From contig CAJFSS010000012.1 in the NCBI GenBank assembly GCA_904419745.1, forward strand, positions 1 through 64,000: 64,000 nucleotides of DNA, read 5' to 3'. Origin of the DNA: Candidatus Pseudoruminococcus merdavium (GTDB lineage: Bacteria; Bacillota; Clostridia; Oscillospirales; Ruminococcaceae). How positions within the stretch are numbered: the first letter of the stretch is position 1; every line of letters begins with the position of its first letter. This document shows positions 15,497-26,000 of the stretch, piece by piece. The translations under genes were made by a program, and so were the position numbers. A model generated the notes under the pieces. That model was not told where the DNA came from, searched no databases, and saw nothing but the letters and a program-made list of their open reading frames with translations.

Positions 15497-16189
15497 CTAT
15501 TCCCCCGCCTGAAGATGAGGACGGTGGCTTTCCACCTTACATAAAAATTCATAAAATGGCTTCAAAGTAAGAAACTCTGTTTTTAATTTCTCCGCAAGCC
15601 TGTCGGAAAAGATGAGAGGAAAATCTTTGCTCAGACAACCGGCGTCCACATTTTTCCGGTTCAGCCAGTTTTGCATTTCCTCCGGTTCGTCCGGGAATCT
15701 GCTGCGTTTGTACAGATCCCCTTCCAAAGAAAACACCTCTGATTGTTCCAGACATTCTTTTGCTTTCAGGAATACTGGGTCGCGGTGCAAAATCAAATCC
15801 CGGTAGCTCTCCAGGGACTGGCCGCTCATCTTGTAATATCCACAACCGTAGGAAAGCCCATGTTCAGAAATGTCCACATAGAACCCCGGTAATCCATCAT
15901 AGAGCTTTTTATCCCGCATGAAAATCAACCACATATTAGCCCGGTAGAGCATCTTGTCTTTGGAAAAACGGGTATCCCGGTACACCCTGGAAATAGTTTT
16001 CCCTGTCTTTGGCTCGGTGATAAGCATGGGATCGATTTGGAGCATCGTCTCTCCAAGAGCCATGCTCAATTCTACCAGAGGACGCTGTACCAGTTCTTCA
16101 AATTGTGCGCGGTGTTCTTTAAACCACTCGCGGCTGTTGTGCATTCTGTTTTCAAAGAGAAAATCCAGTGTTTGTGCTGAAAAAGGCAT
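15497..16189 (-). CDS. DUF2461 domain protein
   Basis: A 230-residue protein of the DUF2461 family (function unknown). It shows the family's N-R-E-W-F segment near residue 22 and the highly conserved S-R-V-Y-R-D-T-R-F-S-K-D-K block in the first half. No signal peptide or membrane helix is present. The start is uncertain: GTG 16198 overlaps the ligase stop (GTGA), whereas ATG 16189 lies just after it. It is the third gene of the T-box controlled operon. A link with acyl-CoA or amino-acid metabolism is only suggested by that context. Confidence 0.85.
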   Translation of the reverse strand: MPFSAQTLDFLFENRMHNSREWFKEHRAQFEELVQRPLVELSMALGETMLQIDPMLITEPKTGKTISRVYRDTRFSKDKMLYRANMWLIFMRDKKLYDGLPGFYVDISEHGLSYGCGYYKMSGQSLESYRDLILHRDPVFLKAKECLEQSEVFSLEGDLYKRSRFPDEPEEMQNWLNRKNVDAGCLSKDFPLIFSDRLAEKLKTEFLTLKPFYEFLCKVESHRPHLQAGE

Positions 16190-16194
16190 TACTC

Positions 16195-17853
16195 TCACGC
16201 TTTCTGAAAATTTTCCTGCCGAATCTGCGCCCGACGGATTTTTCCACTAATTGTTTTTGGCAATTCTTCGACAAATTCGACAATCCGCGGATATTTATAG
16301 GGTGCTGTCTGCTTTTTGACATAATTTTGCAGTTCTTTTTTAAGTTCCTCCGAAGGTTGATAGTCTTTGGTCAATACAATCGTTGCCTTGACCACCTGCC
16401 CTCTTACCGGATCCGGCGCACCAGTGACTGCACATTCCAGTACGCTTGGGTGTTCCATCAACACACTTTCAATTTCAAAGGGGCCAATCCGGTAACCGGA
16501 GGCCTTGATGACATCATCCGTGCGGCCGACATACCAGTAATAACCGTCCTCGTCTTTCCAGGCAGTATCTCCCGTGTGATACATGCCGTCATGCCATGCA
16601 GCCTTTGTTTTTTCCTCATCCCGGTAATATCCCATAAACAGACCAACCTGTTTTTGTCCTTCTTGGGTACGCACAACAATCTCGCCAACTTCGCCTGGAG
16701 AGACGCTGTTTCCATCTTCATCCACCAGATCTACCTGATACATGGGAGAAGGCTTTCCCATGGAACCTGGTTTTGGTTCCATCCCTTTGAGATTGGCAAG
16801 AAGTAGGGTCGTCTCCGTTTGGCCAAATCCCTCCATCAGTTTCAGGCCTGTATATTCCTGAAAACGGTAATAGACCTCCGGGTTGAGCGCCTCTCCTGCG
16901 ATATTCGCATAGCGCACGCTGGAAAAATCATATCCTTCCATTCCCTCTTTGATAAAGAATCGGAAAATGGTTGGAGGCGCACAGAAAGTGGAAATTTTGT
17001 ATTTTTCAATCAGGTGTAGCAGATCCGCAGCAACGAATTTCTCAAAATCATACACAAAGATGGTGGAACCGACAATCCACTGTCCATAAAGTTTGCCCCA
17101 GGCCGCCTTGCCCCATCCGGTTTCTGAAACTGTCAGGTGCATTTCCCCCGGTTCTTCCGTATGCCAGTGACGTGCTGTTATGATATGCCCCAGGGAATAG
17201 GTGTGGTCGTGCATGACCATCTTCGGGTACCCGGTCGTCCCGGAGGTGAAATAGATTAAAAACGGATCTGTCGCCTTGGTTTCCCTGCGTGCAAAAGTAT
17301 CCGGATACGCTTTGAGTTTTTCGTCAAAATTTATCCAGCCTTCCCGTTCTCCGCCCCTTACCAAAAATTTGGTAGCAAAGGTCGGACATTCCGGCTGTGC
17401 CTGATCTACATGCTCGGAAACCTCTCCTTCCCCGGTACAGACAATGGCAACCGCATCCGAAGCATTGAAGCGATAGACAAAATCTTTTTTCGTCAGCAGA
17501 TGGGTTGCTGGAATCACGACAGCCCCGATTTTGTTAAGGGCAACCAGAGTATACCAGTACTGATAGTGGCGTTTGAGCACCACTATGACTTTATCCCCCT
17601 TTTTGATCCCGAAATCAGTAAACATATTAGCCGCCTGATTGCTCAGTTTACTCATCTGTTCAAAAGTAAACTCCGCAGTTTCCCCCTCTTCATTGCACCA
17701 GACAAGCGCCTTTTCCTTTGGGGTTTCCTTTGCATGGACATCCACCACATCATATCCAAAATTATAATTTTCCGGATAATGGAGTTCAAAATGATTGAGA
17801 ACTCCGTTTTCATCAAACCCCTCGGTACAAAATCTCTGATAAAATTCACTCAT
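16195..17853 (-). CDS. AMP-forming medium/branched-chain acyl-CoA synthetase
   Basis: A 552-residue ANL-superfamily ligase. It has the P-loop YFTSGTTGYPK (201-211), the adenylation motif GFGQTE, the YHTGDTAW motif, and the C-terminal lysine region KTISGKIRR. It activates a carboxylic acid with ATP to the acyl-adenylate and then the CoA thioester. The overall sequence resembles the medium-chain acyl-CoA synthetase group, some of which prefer branched acids such as 2-methylbutyrate. The start ATG 17853 overlaps the regulator gene by 8 bases. Control by a probable isoleucine T-box suggests a branched-chain acid as substrate; that is inference. Confidence 0.88.
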   Translation of the reverse strand: MSEFYQRFCTEGFDENGVLNHFELHYPENYNFGYDVVDVHAKETPKEKALVWCNEEGETAEFTFEQMSKLSNQAANMFTDFGIKKGDKVIVVLKRHYQYWYTLVALNKIGAVVIPATHLLTKKDFVYRFNASDAVAIVCTGEGEVSEHVDQAQPECPTFATKFLVRGGEREGWINFDEKLKAYPDTFARRETKATDPFLIYFTSGTTGYPKMVMHDHTYSLGHIITARHWHTEEPGEMHLTVSETGWGKAAWGKLYGQWIVGSTIFVYDFEKFVAADLLHLIEKYKISTFCAPPTIFRFFIKEGMEGYDFSSVRYANIAGEALNPEVYYRFQEYTGLKLMEGFGQTETTLLLANLKGMEPKPGSMGKPSPMYQVDLVDEDGNSVSPGEVGEIVVRTQEGQKQVGLFMGYYRDEEKTKAAWHDGMYHTGDTAWKDEDGYYWYVGRTDDVIKASGYRIGPFEIESVLMEHPSVLECAVTGAPDPVRGQVVKATIVLTKDYQPSEELKKELQNYVKKQTAPYKYPRIVEFVEELPKTISGKIRRAQIRQENFQKA

Positions 17854-18442
17854 TCCCCTTGTCCTCCTGTTTTTCCTGTGGTTTGAGCACAACTGCCATA
17901 AAGGTACACGGTTTTCCACCCGTAGCAATCATACCGTGCCCATGGCCGGAATCATAATAAATGCAGTCGCCTTCATTCAAAATCTCGACATGCTCTTCCA
18001 TCACGACCTTGAGCTGTCCTTCTAGGATATAATCAAATTCCTGTCCCTCGTGATGGGACAAATGGATTGGCCGATCCTGTTCTTCTTCCCGGTATGGAGC
18101 CGTGACGATGAAAGGCTCTGCAGTCTTCTCTTTGAAAAGATGGGCGATATGTAAGTATTCAAACCCCGCACGGCGTTTGATGGGGATCCCCTGCCCTTTA
18201 CGAGTAATAGTATAAAAAGAAAGTTTTGGGGGTTCCCCGGTCAGAAGTTCAACAATGTCCACTCCAAAATGTTCCGCGCATTTATACAAAAAGGTAAAGG
18301 AAAAATCGTTTTCTCCCGCTTCTGCCGCACGGTATTCTTCCACGGAAGTTTCCGTGACAGCCGCCATTTCCTCTTCTGAAATCTCCAAAATTTCCCGCAA
18401 AGTCCGGATTCGCTCAGCAATTTCCGCTATTTTTCCGTTCAA
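17846..18442 (-). CDS. XRE-family regulator with cupin domain
   Basis: A 198-residue protein with an N-terminal lambda-repressor-type helix-turn-helix (about residues 7-65) and a C-terminal cupin_2 barrel (HLSHHEGQEFDYILEGQLK and GDCIYYDSGHGHGM hold the probable metal ligands). Proteins of this design usually sit beside, and regulate, a catabolic or ligase gene. No ATG is available; I use TTG 18442, placed 6-8 bases after AGGAGGAG (TTG 18445 is the alternative). It is the first gene behind the T-box, which would place both a tRNA sensor and a DNA-binding regulator on the same operon. Confidence 0.88.
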   Translation of the reverse strand: MNGKIAEIAERIRTLREILEISEEEMAAVTETSVEEYRAAEAGENDFSFTFLYKCAEHFGVDIVELLTGEPPKLSFYTITRKGQGIPIKRRAGFEYLHIAHLFKEKTAEPFIVTAPYREEEQDRPIHLSHHEGQEFDYILEGQLKVVMEEHVEILNEGDCIYYDSGHGHGMIATGGKPCTFMAVVLKPQEKQEDKGNE

Positions 18443-18468
18443 CAAAATCTCCTCCTGTTTTTAAATAT

Positions 18469-18509
18469 AAAAAACCCGTCCCACACCTGATACAAGTATG
18501 GGACGGGTT
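18469..18509 (-). terminator. T-box terminator hairpin
   Basis: AACCCGTCCCA / TGGGACGGGTT stem followed by TTTTTT on the minus strand. It is the terminator arm of the T-box leader and lies directly before the regulator's ribosome site. Confidence 0.93.
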
Positions 18510-18757
18510 ATGAATTCTCATTCCCGCGGTACCACCCAAATTGCACTTTTGCAAAGTGCCGCTCAAGGCTCCAACAAGCCTATGGCCTTAACGCGGCCGC
18601 TACGGAAGTACTTACTTGGCCTTTTGCCGTTCAGCCCCCAGCTAAAGAGTGATTTGAAAAGGAGCATTTTTACCGGTTCCCACCAAACCCCCGGCTCTCT
18701 GAAAAAATGGACATTCCCTTTCCTGTCTCTGTCATTGCCATTGTGGGCTATTGATTT
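18469..18757 (-). promoter_or_regulatory. T-box riboswitch, probable tRNA-Ile specificity
   Basis: The minus strand carries the conserved T-box core GGGTGGTACCGCG (18537-18525), followed by the terminator. Upstream is a Stem I with AGAGAGCCGG and GGTGGGAACCGG. I can pair Stem I: CATTTTT with AAAAATG, and GAAAGGG with CTCCTTTTC. The specifier loop then starts AAATCACTC. The best-fitting codon is ATC (18653-18651, Ile), followed by the usual purine. Other frames give TCA (Ser) or CAC (His). The antiterminator bulge TGGT expects a tRNA with discriminator A, which fits Ile and excludes bacterial Ser (G) and His (C). Uncharged tRNA should allow read-through into the operon. Confidence 0.9.
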
Positions 18758-18763
18758 TTTCTT

Positions 18764-18792
18764 ATCTTAACGCTGCGTCCAAAAAATGTCAA
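18764..18792 (-). promoter_or_regulatory. Promoter of the T-box operon
   Basis: Minus strand TTGACA (18792-18787), a 17-base spacer and TAAGAT (18769-18764). The -35 box overlaps the end of the upstream HAD gene. Transcription would start near 18757. Confidence 0.8.
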
Positions 18793-19442
18793 GCGTTTTC
18801 AATGATTTTTTTCAGTTCCTGTGCATTACGTGCAATAAAATCCGCTCCATTTTCCACAAGCTCCGTTTCTTCTCGAAATCCCCAGGTCACGCCAATTCCA
18901 GGGACATGCAGGTTTCTTGCGGTGAGCATATCCACTCCGGAATCCCCGACGAACAGGCAGGATTCCTTCCTGGCATTCATCTGTGCAATCGCATAATTGG
19001 CCTGTGCCGGATCGGGTTTTGTGGGAAACTGCGCGCGGTTACCGAGTACCACAGAAAAAGTATGGCCTGCAAACAGCCGCTTTACAATCTGCACAACAAA
19101 TTCATGCGGCTTATTAGAAAGCACCGCTGTCTGAATCCCCTGCTCTGCAAGCCATGCAAGCAGTTCCGGGATGCCCGGATAGGCATGGGTCTTATCAAAA
19201 CAATGGGCGTCATAATAGGTATTGAAATCCGCTTTAACCGCTGTAAAATTTTCCGGGGTATTGGACTCCCCCAACGCGCGTTCCACCAGTTTATTCGCCC
19301 CATTGCCAACAAAATAGCGGTATTTTTCAATTGGATGCGTTGCAAAACCATGCTTTTGCAACGCATAATTGGTAGCGTCCGCCAAATCCTCCAGCGAGTT
19401 TATCAATGTTCCATCCAAATCAAAAATCACGGTTTTTGTCAT
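18789..19442 (-). CDS. HAD phosphatase, phosphoglycolate phosphatase-like
   Basis: A 217-residue HAD-IA hydrolase. Motif I is FDLDGTL (7-13), motif II SNKPH, motif III K-P-D-P and motif IV VGDSGVDM. The small helical cap between motif I and II is typical of Gph/PgmB-like enzymes. Phosphoglycolate or pyrophosphate is a likely substrate class, but this is not provable here. GGGGGAACACC precedes the ATG. It lies 78 bases after polC with no terminator between them, so it is probably the last gene of the polC transcript. Confidence 0.88.
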   Translation of the reverse strand: MTKTVIFDLDGTLINSLEDLADATNYALQKHGFATHPIEKYRYFVGNGANKLVERALGESNTPENFTAVKADFNTYYDAHCFDKTHAYPGIPELLAWLAEQGIQTAVLSNKPHEFVVQIVKRLFAGHTFSVVLGNRAQFPTKPDPAQANYAIAQMNARKESCLFVGDSGVDMLTARNLHVPGIGVTWGFREETELVENGADFIARNAQELKKIIENA

Positions 19443-19520
19443 TGGTGTTCCCCCATTTTCTGTTTCTTTGTCTTACATACCAAGCAGCGCAGGACACAAT
19501 ACTTCCCACGCTGCCAATTG

Positions 19521-22500
19521 TTAAAAGAAGGTCATCTGGCTACTCTTCGGCAAATCTCCAAACACACCGGCATCTTCCAAAATTTGAATCACGCCTTTTC
19601 CAACGCCCGCACGGGTACTTACTTCATCACAAGAGATGTATTCTCCCTGTTTTCCGGCTTCTGCCAAACTCTGGGCTGCGGCCAGACCCAATCCTTTCAG
19701 GGCATTAAAAGGCAGGCGGATTTTTCCATCCTCAATCTGATAAACAGAGGCGTCTGATTTGTACAGATCCACCGGCAAAAATTCAAACCCACGGCAGAGC
19801 ATTTCATTGATAATCTGCAAAGTGGTATATTGATCCTCCTCTTTTGCCGTGCGTTCATTGCCCTTAGCTTTGAGGGCGTCCATCTTTATCCGGACACTTG
19901 CCTTCCCGCGAACAGCGGCTTCCGCATCAATATCTTCTCCGCGGACCGTAAAGAAAGCGGCATAATATTCCAGTGGTTTATGGACTTTATACCATCCAAG
20001 CCGGATTGCCGCAATGACATAGGCCGCCGCATGTGCTTTTGGGAACATATATTTGATTTTCAGACAGCTGTCGATATACCACTGCGGCACATCGTGCTCT
20101 TTCATCGCCTGGATATGTTCCTCTGTCAGGAGTTTCGGCGCCTTACCTTTACGGGTAATCTCCATAATCTTAAAGGCCATGCTTGGATCCAGTCCCTTGT
20201 AGATCAGGGTCGTCATAATACTGTCACGCGTTCCAATCACATGACCGATATCGCAGGTCCCGGATTTGATCAGATCCTGTGCATTGCCGAGCCAGACGTC
20301 CGTTCCATGGGATAGTCCGGAAATCTGGAGCAAATCGGAAAAACATTTCGGTTGGCAGTCCACCAACATCTGGCGGACAAAGTTGGTACCCATCTCCGGT
20401 AGGGAGAGGGTTCCTGTCTGGCTTCCAATTTCCTCCGGCGTCACACCAAGCGCCTCAGTACTGGTAAACAGGCTCATGACCTCCGGATCGCTCATGGAAA
20501 CGGAGGTAACCGGAATCCCCGTCATGTTTTCCAGGTGTTTATACAAGGTCGGGACATCATGCCCCAGAATATCCAGCTTCAGAATGGTATCATGTAAGGA
20601 ATGGAAGTCAAAATGCGTGGTGACTATATCGGAATCCACAGAATCCGCCGGATGCTGTACAGGGGTAAAGTCATAGACTTCATAATCACTTGGCACAACG
20701 ACCATTCCGCCTGGATGCTGTCCAGTCGTCCGCTTTACGCCGGTACAACCAATTGTCAGGCGGTTTTCCTCCGCACGATGGACAACTTTTCCCTTTTCCT
20801 CCAAATATTTTTTCACATACCCATAGGCTGTTTTATCTGCAACGCTTGAAATAGTTCCCGCTTTAAACACATGGTCGGAACCAAAGAGTTCTTCTGTATA
20901 TTTGTGCGCAGTCGCCTGATAGTCCCCGGAAAAGTTGAGGTCAATATCCGGGGATTTATCTCCATGGAAGCCAAGGAAGGTTTCAAATGGGATATCGTGT
21001 CCATCCCGGTTCATCGGCGTACCGCAGTCAGGGCAATCCTTTGGCGGCAAATCAAAACCGGAACCAACACTTCCGTCCATGATAAATTCACTGTGCTTAC
21101 AGTTGGGGCAGACATAGTGAGGCGCCAGAGGATTTACCTCGGAAATCCCCGCCATAATTGCAACAAAAGAGGAACCGACTGAACCACGCGAGCCAACCAG
21201 ATAGCCGTCGCTCTCCGATTTTGCAACCAGTTTCTGCGCAATAATATAGAGCACCGCGAACCCATGCTTGATAATGGAATCCAGCTCCTTAGAAAGGCGG
21301 TTAGCCACATATTCCGGGACCGGGTCGCCATAAATTTCTTTGGCTCGGTTCCAGGTGATACGCTGGAGTTCTTCCTCTGAACCTTCAATGGTTGGGGTAT
21401 AGGTTCCCATTGGGAACGGGCAGATATCCTCAATTTGATCCGCAATGCGGTTGGTATTGGTGATGACAATCTCCTTTGCCTTTTCCTCGCCCAAATAGGA
21501 GAATTCCTCCAACATTTCATCCGTTGTACGGAAAAAAAGCGGGGGCTGGTTTTCCGCGTCCTTAAAACCCTGACCGGACATTAAAATTTCACGGAAAATT
21601 GCATCCTTCTCATCCATGAAATGCACATCACAGGTCGCCACAACTGGAATACCAAGCTTTTCACCCAGGCGTACAATGGTGCGGTTCATCTCCTGAATTG
21701 CGTGCTCATCCGGCACTAGACCATCTCTGACCATGAACAGGTTGTTCGCAACTGGTTGGATTTCCAAAAAGTCATAAAACTTGGCAATGGAGCACAAGTC
21801 TCCCCAACTCTTTCCGTTTAAAACGGCACGGTACAGCTCGCCGCTTTCACAGGCAGAACCAATAAGAAGACCCTCTCTGAGTTTTTCCAGTTCACTGCGG
21901 GGAATCCTCGGCTTTTTATAAAAATATTTCAGATGGGAATAGGAAATCAGTTTATAAAGATTCTTCAGCCCCTTCTGATTTTTGACAAGCAGAATCATAT
22001 GATACGGCCGCTGGGTTTTATAATCCCCACTGGAAAGCGCCTTATTGATCCCATCCACCGTGGCAATCGATTTTTCTTTGAGCCGAGTTAGCATGTCGAG
22101 AAATACTTTTGCAGTGACTTCCGCATCATCACAGGCACGGTGATGATTAAACGGACCAACCTTCAAATGGTTGACCAAGGTATCCAGTTTATAGTTTTTT
22201 AATCCCGGATACAGAGCCTTTGCAGCGACCAGAGTATCCACATGGCTGTAGGAATATTCCATATTGCATCGGGTAGCGGCAGCACGGATAAAGCCCGTAT
22301 CAAAGTCAGCATTGTGGGCGACAAGAACCGCATCCTGCCCAATAAATTCATAAAACTGCCGGAGAGCTTCCGCTTCTTTTGGCGCGTCCTTTACCATTTC
22401 ATCTGTAATCCCGGTTAAATCCACAATCTTTGCAGGAATCATCTTCTCCGGGTTTACAAAAATATTAAACCGCTCCAAAATCTCCCCATTTTTGACGCGG

Positions 22501-23855
22501 ACAGCGCCAATTTCCGTTATGCGTTCCGATACAGGGTTTAATCCGGTCGTTTCGATATCGAACACCACAAATTCGCCGTCAATGGACATGGTACTCGTCC
22601 CTTTGAACGAAGGGATCATGTCATTAACATAATAGGCTTCCACCCCATAGAGGACTTTAAATTCTCCACCCCTTTTCCGGATTTCGTCCACTGCGTTCAT
22701 TGCCTCTGGAAAGGCCTGCACAACGCCGTGGTCGGTGATCGCAACCGCCTTGTGCCCGAAAGAATAGGCGCGCTTGATAAGTTTTTCTGCTGGAGTCATG
22801 GCGTCAAGTGCGGACATATTCGTGTGCATGTGCAGTTCTACCCGTTTTTCTTCACAGGTATCCCTGCGCTCCACTTTTTTCACCAAACAAATATCATAGG
22901 GCCGGATGGAAATTTCCCGATCATATTTGTCATAGGAGACGTCCCCCCGTACAACCAGAGTATCCCCTTTGGAAAGCTCATCATAGAGATCCGCCTCATC
23001 TTTGTTGCAGATCACTTTAAGATTATTGGAATTGGTGTAGTCCGTAATGGAAAATGTAAATATGACTTTGGATTCATCCCTTGTCACCTTACGTTCAACG
23101 GCAAATAAATCTCCCCACACGACAATGCGCCCACTCATCTCATTAATCTGATTGAGAGGAGTTGGTTTATCCTTAATGGGGCGTCCAGTCAGCACGGACA
23201 AAGAATCGGGTTCAAACGGGAGGTCGCTGATATCAAAGGAAATTTTTCCAATTTTTGTTTCCTTCCTTCCCTTTTTCGCTCCATTTCCCTTGGAAACCGG
23301 TGTGGAAACAACCACCGGAGGTTCCATCTTGGGGGCAGAGGAAATAATTTCCTGGTATTTTTCCTCATTCGGATCCAGGGCGCGCACTCCATCAAAAGAA
23401 ACAGAAATGTTTTTGCTGAATTCTTCTCGTACAATCGCTTCAATTTCCCGGTCACAGCCATGCTGAGTCAGAATTTCATAACCGCCATGAGAAAGGCCAA
23501 TGATAACGGAATCACCTTCCAACGTGATAGAAGCGTCCTCCAAAAAACCGTTGACTATTTTATTCCGGTTTTTCAGCTCTTGAAAAATTTCACTAAAATA
23601 CCCTTCCGACAGTTGATCGGGCCGGTATTTTGGGAAAATACGGACCGAGGACAGCCCGAGCGCCGAAGATATTTTGCGCTCAAGCTGCCCTAGCTTTTCC
23701 TTTTCCAGCAATGATGGGAATACGGTGGTAATCTCCATCGCCGCATGTTCCTGTTCATATGTAATGGATAAAATCTGCGCGCCTTGAGCACAGGAACTCA
23801 GTTCCTGTACATCAAGGTACGCACCGAACAGTTCCAAAAAATCTTTTCTGTGCAA
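19521..23855 (-). CDS. polC: DNA polymerase III PolC-type, alpha subunit
   Basis: A 1444-residue replicative polymerase of low-GC Gram-positives, close to the usual 1430-1440. In order: an N-terminal domain, an OB fold (about 215-325), the PHP domain interrupted by the proofreading exonuclease (ELHMHTN near 341; [10 protein letters not shown] near 432; HNADFDTGF), then the palm, fingers ([13 protein letters not shown]; zinc cysteines CPNC and CPDC just before) and C-terminal duplex-binding part. The frame begins at TTG 23855, preceded by GGGGAACAGGG, 14 bases after ispG. It is the distal part of the isoprenoid/envelope block. Confidence 0.97.
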   Translation of the reverse strand: MHRKDFLELFGAYLDVQELSSCAQGAQILSITYEQEHAAMEITTVFPSLLEKEKLGQLERKISSALGLSSVRIFPKYRPDQLSEGYFSEIFQELKNRNKIVNGFLEDASITLEGDSVIIGLSHGGYEILTQHGCDREIEAIVREEFSKNISVSFDGVRALDPNEEKYQEIISSAPKMEPPVVVSTPVSKGNGAKKGRKETKIGKISFDISDLPFEPDSLSVLTGRPIKDKPTPLNQINEMSGRIVVWGDLFAVERKVTRDESKVIFTFSITDYTNSNNLKVICNKDEADLYDELSKGDTLVVRGDVSYDKYDREISIRPYDICLVKKVERRDTCEEKRVELHMHTNMSALDAMTPAEKLIKRAYSFGHKAVAITDHGVVQAFPEAMNAVDEIRKRGGEFKVLYGVEAYYVNDMIPSFKGTSTMSIDGEFVVFDIETTGLNPVSERITEIGAVRVKNGEILERFNIFVNPEKMIPAKIVDLTGITDEMVKDAPKEAEALRQFYEFIGQDAVLVAHNADFDTGFIRAAATRCNMEYSYSHVDTLVAAKALYPGLKNYKLDTLVNHLKVGPFNHHRACDDAEVTAKVFLDMLTRLKEKSIATVDGINKALSSGDYKTQRPYHMILLVKNQKGLKNLYKLISYSHLKYFYKKPRIPRSELEKLREGLLIGSACESGELYRAVLNGKSWGDLCSIAKFYDFLEIQPVANNLFMVRDGLVPDEHAIQEMNRTIVRLGEKLGIPVVATCDVHFMDEKDAIFREILMSGQGFKDAENQPPLFFRTTDEMLEEFSYLGEEKAKEIVITNTNRIADQIEDICPFPMGTYTPTIEGSEEELQRITWNRAKEIYGDPVPEYVANRLSKELDSIIKHGFAVLYIIAQKLVAKSESDGYLVGSRGSVGSSFVAIMAGISEVNPLAPHYVCPNCKHSEFIMDGSVGSGFDLPPKDCPDCGTPMNRDGHDIPFETFLGFHGDKSPDIDLNFSGDYQATAHKYTEELFGSDHVFKAGTISSVADKTAYGYVKKYLEEKGKVVHRAEENRLTIGCTGVKRTTGQHPGGMVVVPSDYEVYDFTPVQHPADSVDSDIVTTHFDFHSLHDTILKLDILGHDVPTLYKHLENMTGIPVTSVSMSDPEVMSLFTSTEALGVTPEEIGSQTGTLSLPEMGTNFVRQMLVDCQPKCFSDLLQISGLSHGTDVWLGNAQDLIKSGTCDIGHVIGTRDSIMTTLIYKGLDPSMAFKIMEITRKGKAPKLLTEEHIQAMKEHDVPQWYIDSCLKIKYMFPKAHAAAYVIAAIRLGWYKVHKPLEYYAAFFTVRGEDIDAEAAVRGKASVRIKMDALKAKGNERTAKEEDQYTTLQIINEMLCRGFEFLPVDLYKSDASVYQIEDGKIRLPFNALKGLGLAAAQSLAEAGKQGEYISCDEVSTRAGVGKGVIQILEDAGVFGDLPKSSQMTFF

Positions 23856-23869
23856 CCCTGTTCCCCGCC

Positions 23870-24922
23870 TTACAGTTTTTCAATTTCAAACATCAATTCA
23901 TCCAGCAAGTTTTCTTCCGGCACTTTGCGAAGGATTTCTCCATGTTTAAACAAAATTCCTTCCCCATTTCCACCAGCAATGCCAATGTCCGCTTCCCTTG
24001 CCTCTCCCGGTCCGTTGACGACACAGCCCATTACAGCAACTTTGATATGCTTGTCCACTTCTCGTAGGCGTTCTTCCACCCTGTTGGCCAAGGTAATCAA
24101 ATCCACCTTCGTCCGTCCACAGGTTGGGCAGGAAACCAGTTCTGCCCCCTTGGAATACAGACCGATACTCTTTAAAATATCTTTTGCAGCATAAACCTCC
24201 CGCACCGGATCGGCGGTCAGGGATACGCGGATAGTATCGCCAATTCCATCTACCAGCAGGGAACCCAGCCCCACTGCTGATTTGATCAATCCCATCCGTT
24301 CCGTTCCCGCTTCTGTCACGCCAAGATGCAGCGGATAATCACACTGCTTTGCAATGAGACGGTAAGCATCTATCATTTCAGAGACATTGGAAGATTTAAT
24401 GGAGATGACAATATCCTCAAAATCAAACTTTTCCAATAAACGGACATGGTAAAGAGCACTTTCCACCATTGCTTCGGCGCTGGGCCTTCCATATTTGGCA
24501 AGAATATGGCGCTCCACGGAACCGGAATTGACGCCAATGCGGATAGGGATCCCTTTCTGCCGACAGGTATCTGCGACTTGCTTGACCCTGGAATCCTCGC
24601 CGATATTTCCTGGATTGATACGAATTTTATCCACCCCGGCAGCCGCAGATTCCAGTGCAAGCCGGTAATCAAAGTGAATATCTGCCACCAATGGAATGCT
24701 GACCGCATTTTTGATTGCCTCCACGGTTTTCACCGCGCCCATCTCCGGTACGGCAAGACGGATAATTTGGCATCCCGCCTCTTCCAGACGTTTTGCCTGC
24801 TCTACATTTCCAGCAATATCCAGAGACGGAACGTTCAGCATGGACTGAATGGCAATCTCATGGGTTCCTCCAATGGCAAGGCCGCCGATTTTTACTTCCT
24901 TTGTTTTTCTGCGTTCTCTCAT
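23870..24922 (-). CDS. ispG: 4-hydroxy-3-methylbut-2-enyl diphosphate synthase
   Basis: A 350-residue IspG (GcpE), which uses a 4Fe-4S cluster and reduced ferredoxin/flavodoxin to turn MEcPP into HMBPP in the MEP isoprenoid pathway. Cluster ligands are visible as Cys265, Cys268 (CPTC), Cys300 (GCVVNGPGE) and Glu307. The N-terminal TIM barrel reads normally ([20 protein letters not shown] in part). Length is typical for the two-domain bacterial form. GGGGAGG precedes the ATG. It sits between rseP and polC, the classical Clostridia order. Confidence 0.97.
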   Translation of the reverse strand: MRERRKTKEVKIGGLAIGGTHEIAIQSMLNVPSLDIAGNVEQAKRLEEAGCQIIRLAVPEMGAVKTVEAIKNAVSIPLVADIHFDYRLALESAAAGVDKIRINPGNIGEDSRVKQVADTCRQKGIPIRIGVNSGSVERHILAKYGRPSAEAMVESALYHVRLLEKFDFEDIVISIKSSNVSEMIDAYRLIAKQCDYPLHLGVTEAGTERMGLIKSAVGLGSLLVDGIGDTIRVSLTADPVREVYAAKDILKSIGLYSKGAELVSCPTCGRTKVDLITLANRVEERLREVDKHIKVAVMGCVVNGPGEAREADIGIAGGNGEGILFKHGEILRKVPEENLLDELMFEIEKL

Positions 24923-24949
24923 GTCGTTCCTCCCCTATTTTCTACCTTG

Positions 24950-25978
24950 TCATTGGAATAGTTTAACGATGTCGTTAAAGGTTACCACAACAAACAGCAA
25001 CATCAAAAGTCCAAAGCCAATCATATGCACCCAGCCTTCATGTTCCGGTTTCACCGGCTTACGACGAATTCCCTCAATAATTAGGAAAACCAATCGGCCG
25101 CCATCCAACGCCGGAACGGGCAAAAGGTTGAACACGCCGAGATTCACCGTGATAAACACTACAAGCAGCAGCAGGGAACGCCCGCCCATGGTAGAAGCTT
25201 CCCCAATTGCCGAGGCAACACCTACCGGGCCGGAAAGCTGGTTTAAACCGAATTGTCCAGTTATCAAATCAATCAGTGAACTCCATACCAGCTTAACAAC
25301 AGACAAAGTCCAACATGCCGACTGCTTTAGAACACCGAAAAAGGTCTTTTCCACACCATAGACCTTAAAGTCAATATTCGTCCCGGTTACACCGTCCCCT
25401 AAATCCTCTGTCTGAAAAGTGACCCCCGTCAATTTTACTTTTTCCCCATTTCTTTTGACCACCATATCCACAACCCCGTCCCTATCGCGTAGAAGGCCAT
25501 AGACAATGTCATTGTCAATAAACACATGGGAACCATTGATGGAAAGGATTTCATCCCCCACCTGCAAGTACTGGTTGCTGATAGCGCCCTCATTAAACTG
25601 GGCAATCTTAGTAGTACCAACCAGATTCATGGTGGACACCAGGATAATCAACAGAATAAAGCCGAGAAGCAGATTCATAAATGCGCCGGCAACCACTACA
25701 AGGATTCTTCTCCAGACAGGCTTGTTGCAAAATGCACGCTCATCCTGGCTGGTATCGTCCTCCCCTTCCATAGCGCAGTAGCCGCCAATGGGGAGCAAAC
25801 GCAGGGAATACTTTGTCTCCCCTTTTACAAAACCACAAAGACGTGGGCCCATTCCCAGTGCAAATTCATTGACCCGAATTCCCATGGCCTTTGCAACCAG
25901 GAAATGCCCTAATTCATGAATAAAAATTAAAAGTCCAAATACTAAAATGGTAATGATAATCGTGAGTACAATATTCAA
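24950..25978 (-). CDS. rseP: RIP metalloprotease RseP (site-2 protease)
   Basis: A 342-residue intramembrane zinc protease. The active-site HELGH is at 21-25 in the first membrane segment, a PDZ domain occupies about 120-200, and the second active-site motif NLLPVPALDGGRL lies in the third membrane segment. It cleaves anti-sigma factors and signal-peptide remnants within the membrane. The frame starts at TTG 25978 with a weak ribosome site, 22 bases after dxr; translation may depend on coupling. Confidence 0.95.
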   Translation of the reverse strand: MNIVLTIIITILVFGLLIFIHELGHFLVAKAMGIRVNEFALGMGPRLCGFVKGETKYSLRLLPIGGYCAMEGEDDTSQDERAFCNKPVWRRILVVVAGAFMNLLLGFILLIILVSTMNLVGTTKIAQFNEGAISNQYLQVGDEILSINGSHVFIDNDIVYGLLRDRDGVVDMVVKRNGEKVKLTGVTFQTEDLGDGVTGTNIDFKVYGVEKTFFGVLKQSACWTLSVVKLVWSSLIDLITGQFGLNQLSGPVGVASAIGEASTMGGRSLLLLVVFITVNLGVFNLLPVPALDGGRLVFLIIEGIRRKPVKPEHEGWVHMIGFGLLMLLFVVVTFNDIVKLFQ

Positions 25979-26000
25979 ATTTTAATTCACAACCCATCTG

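Noticed and set aside
18786..19757. A 323-codon plus-strand frame
   Set aside because: It lies wholly opposite the HAD phosphatase and the end of polC, whose products are clearly recognised; its translation is Cys/Arg/His-rich and unlike a protein.
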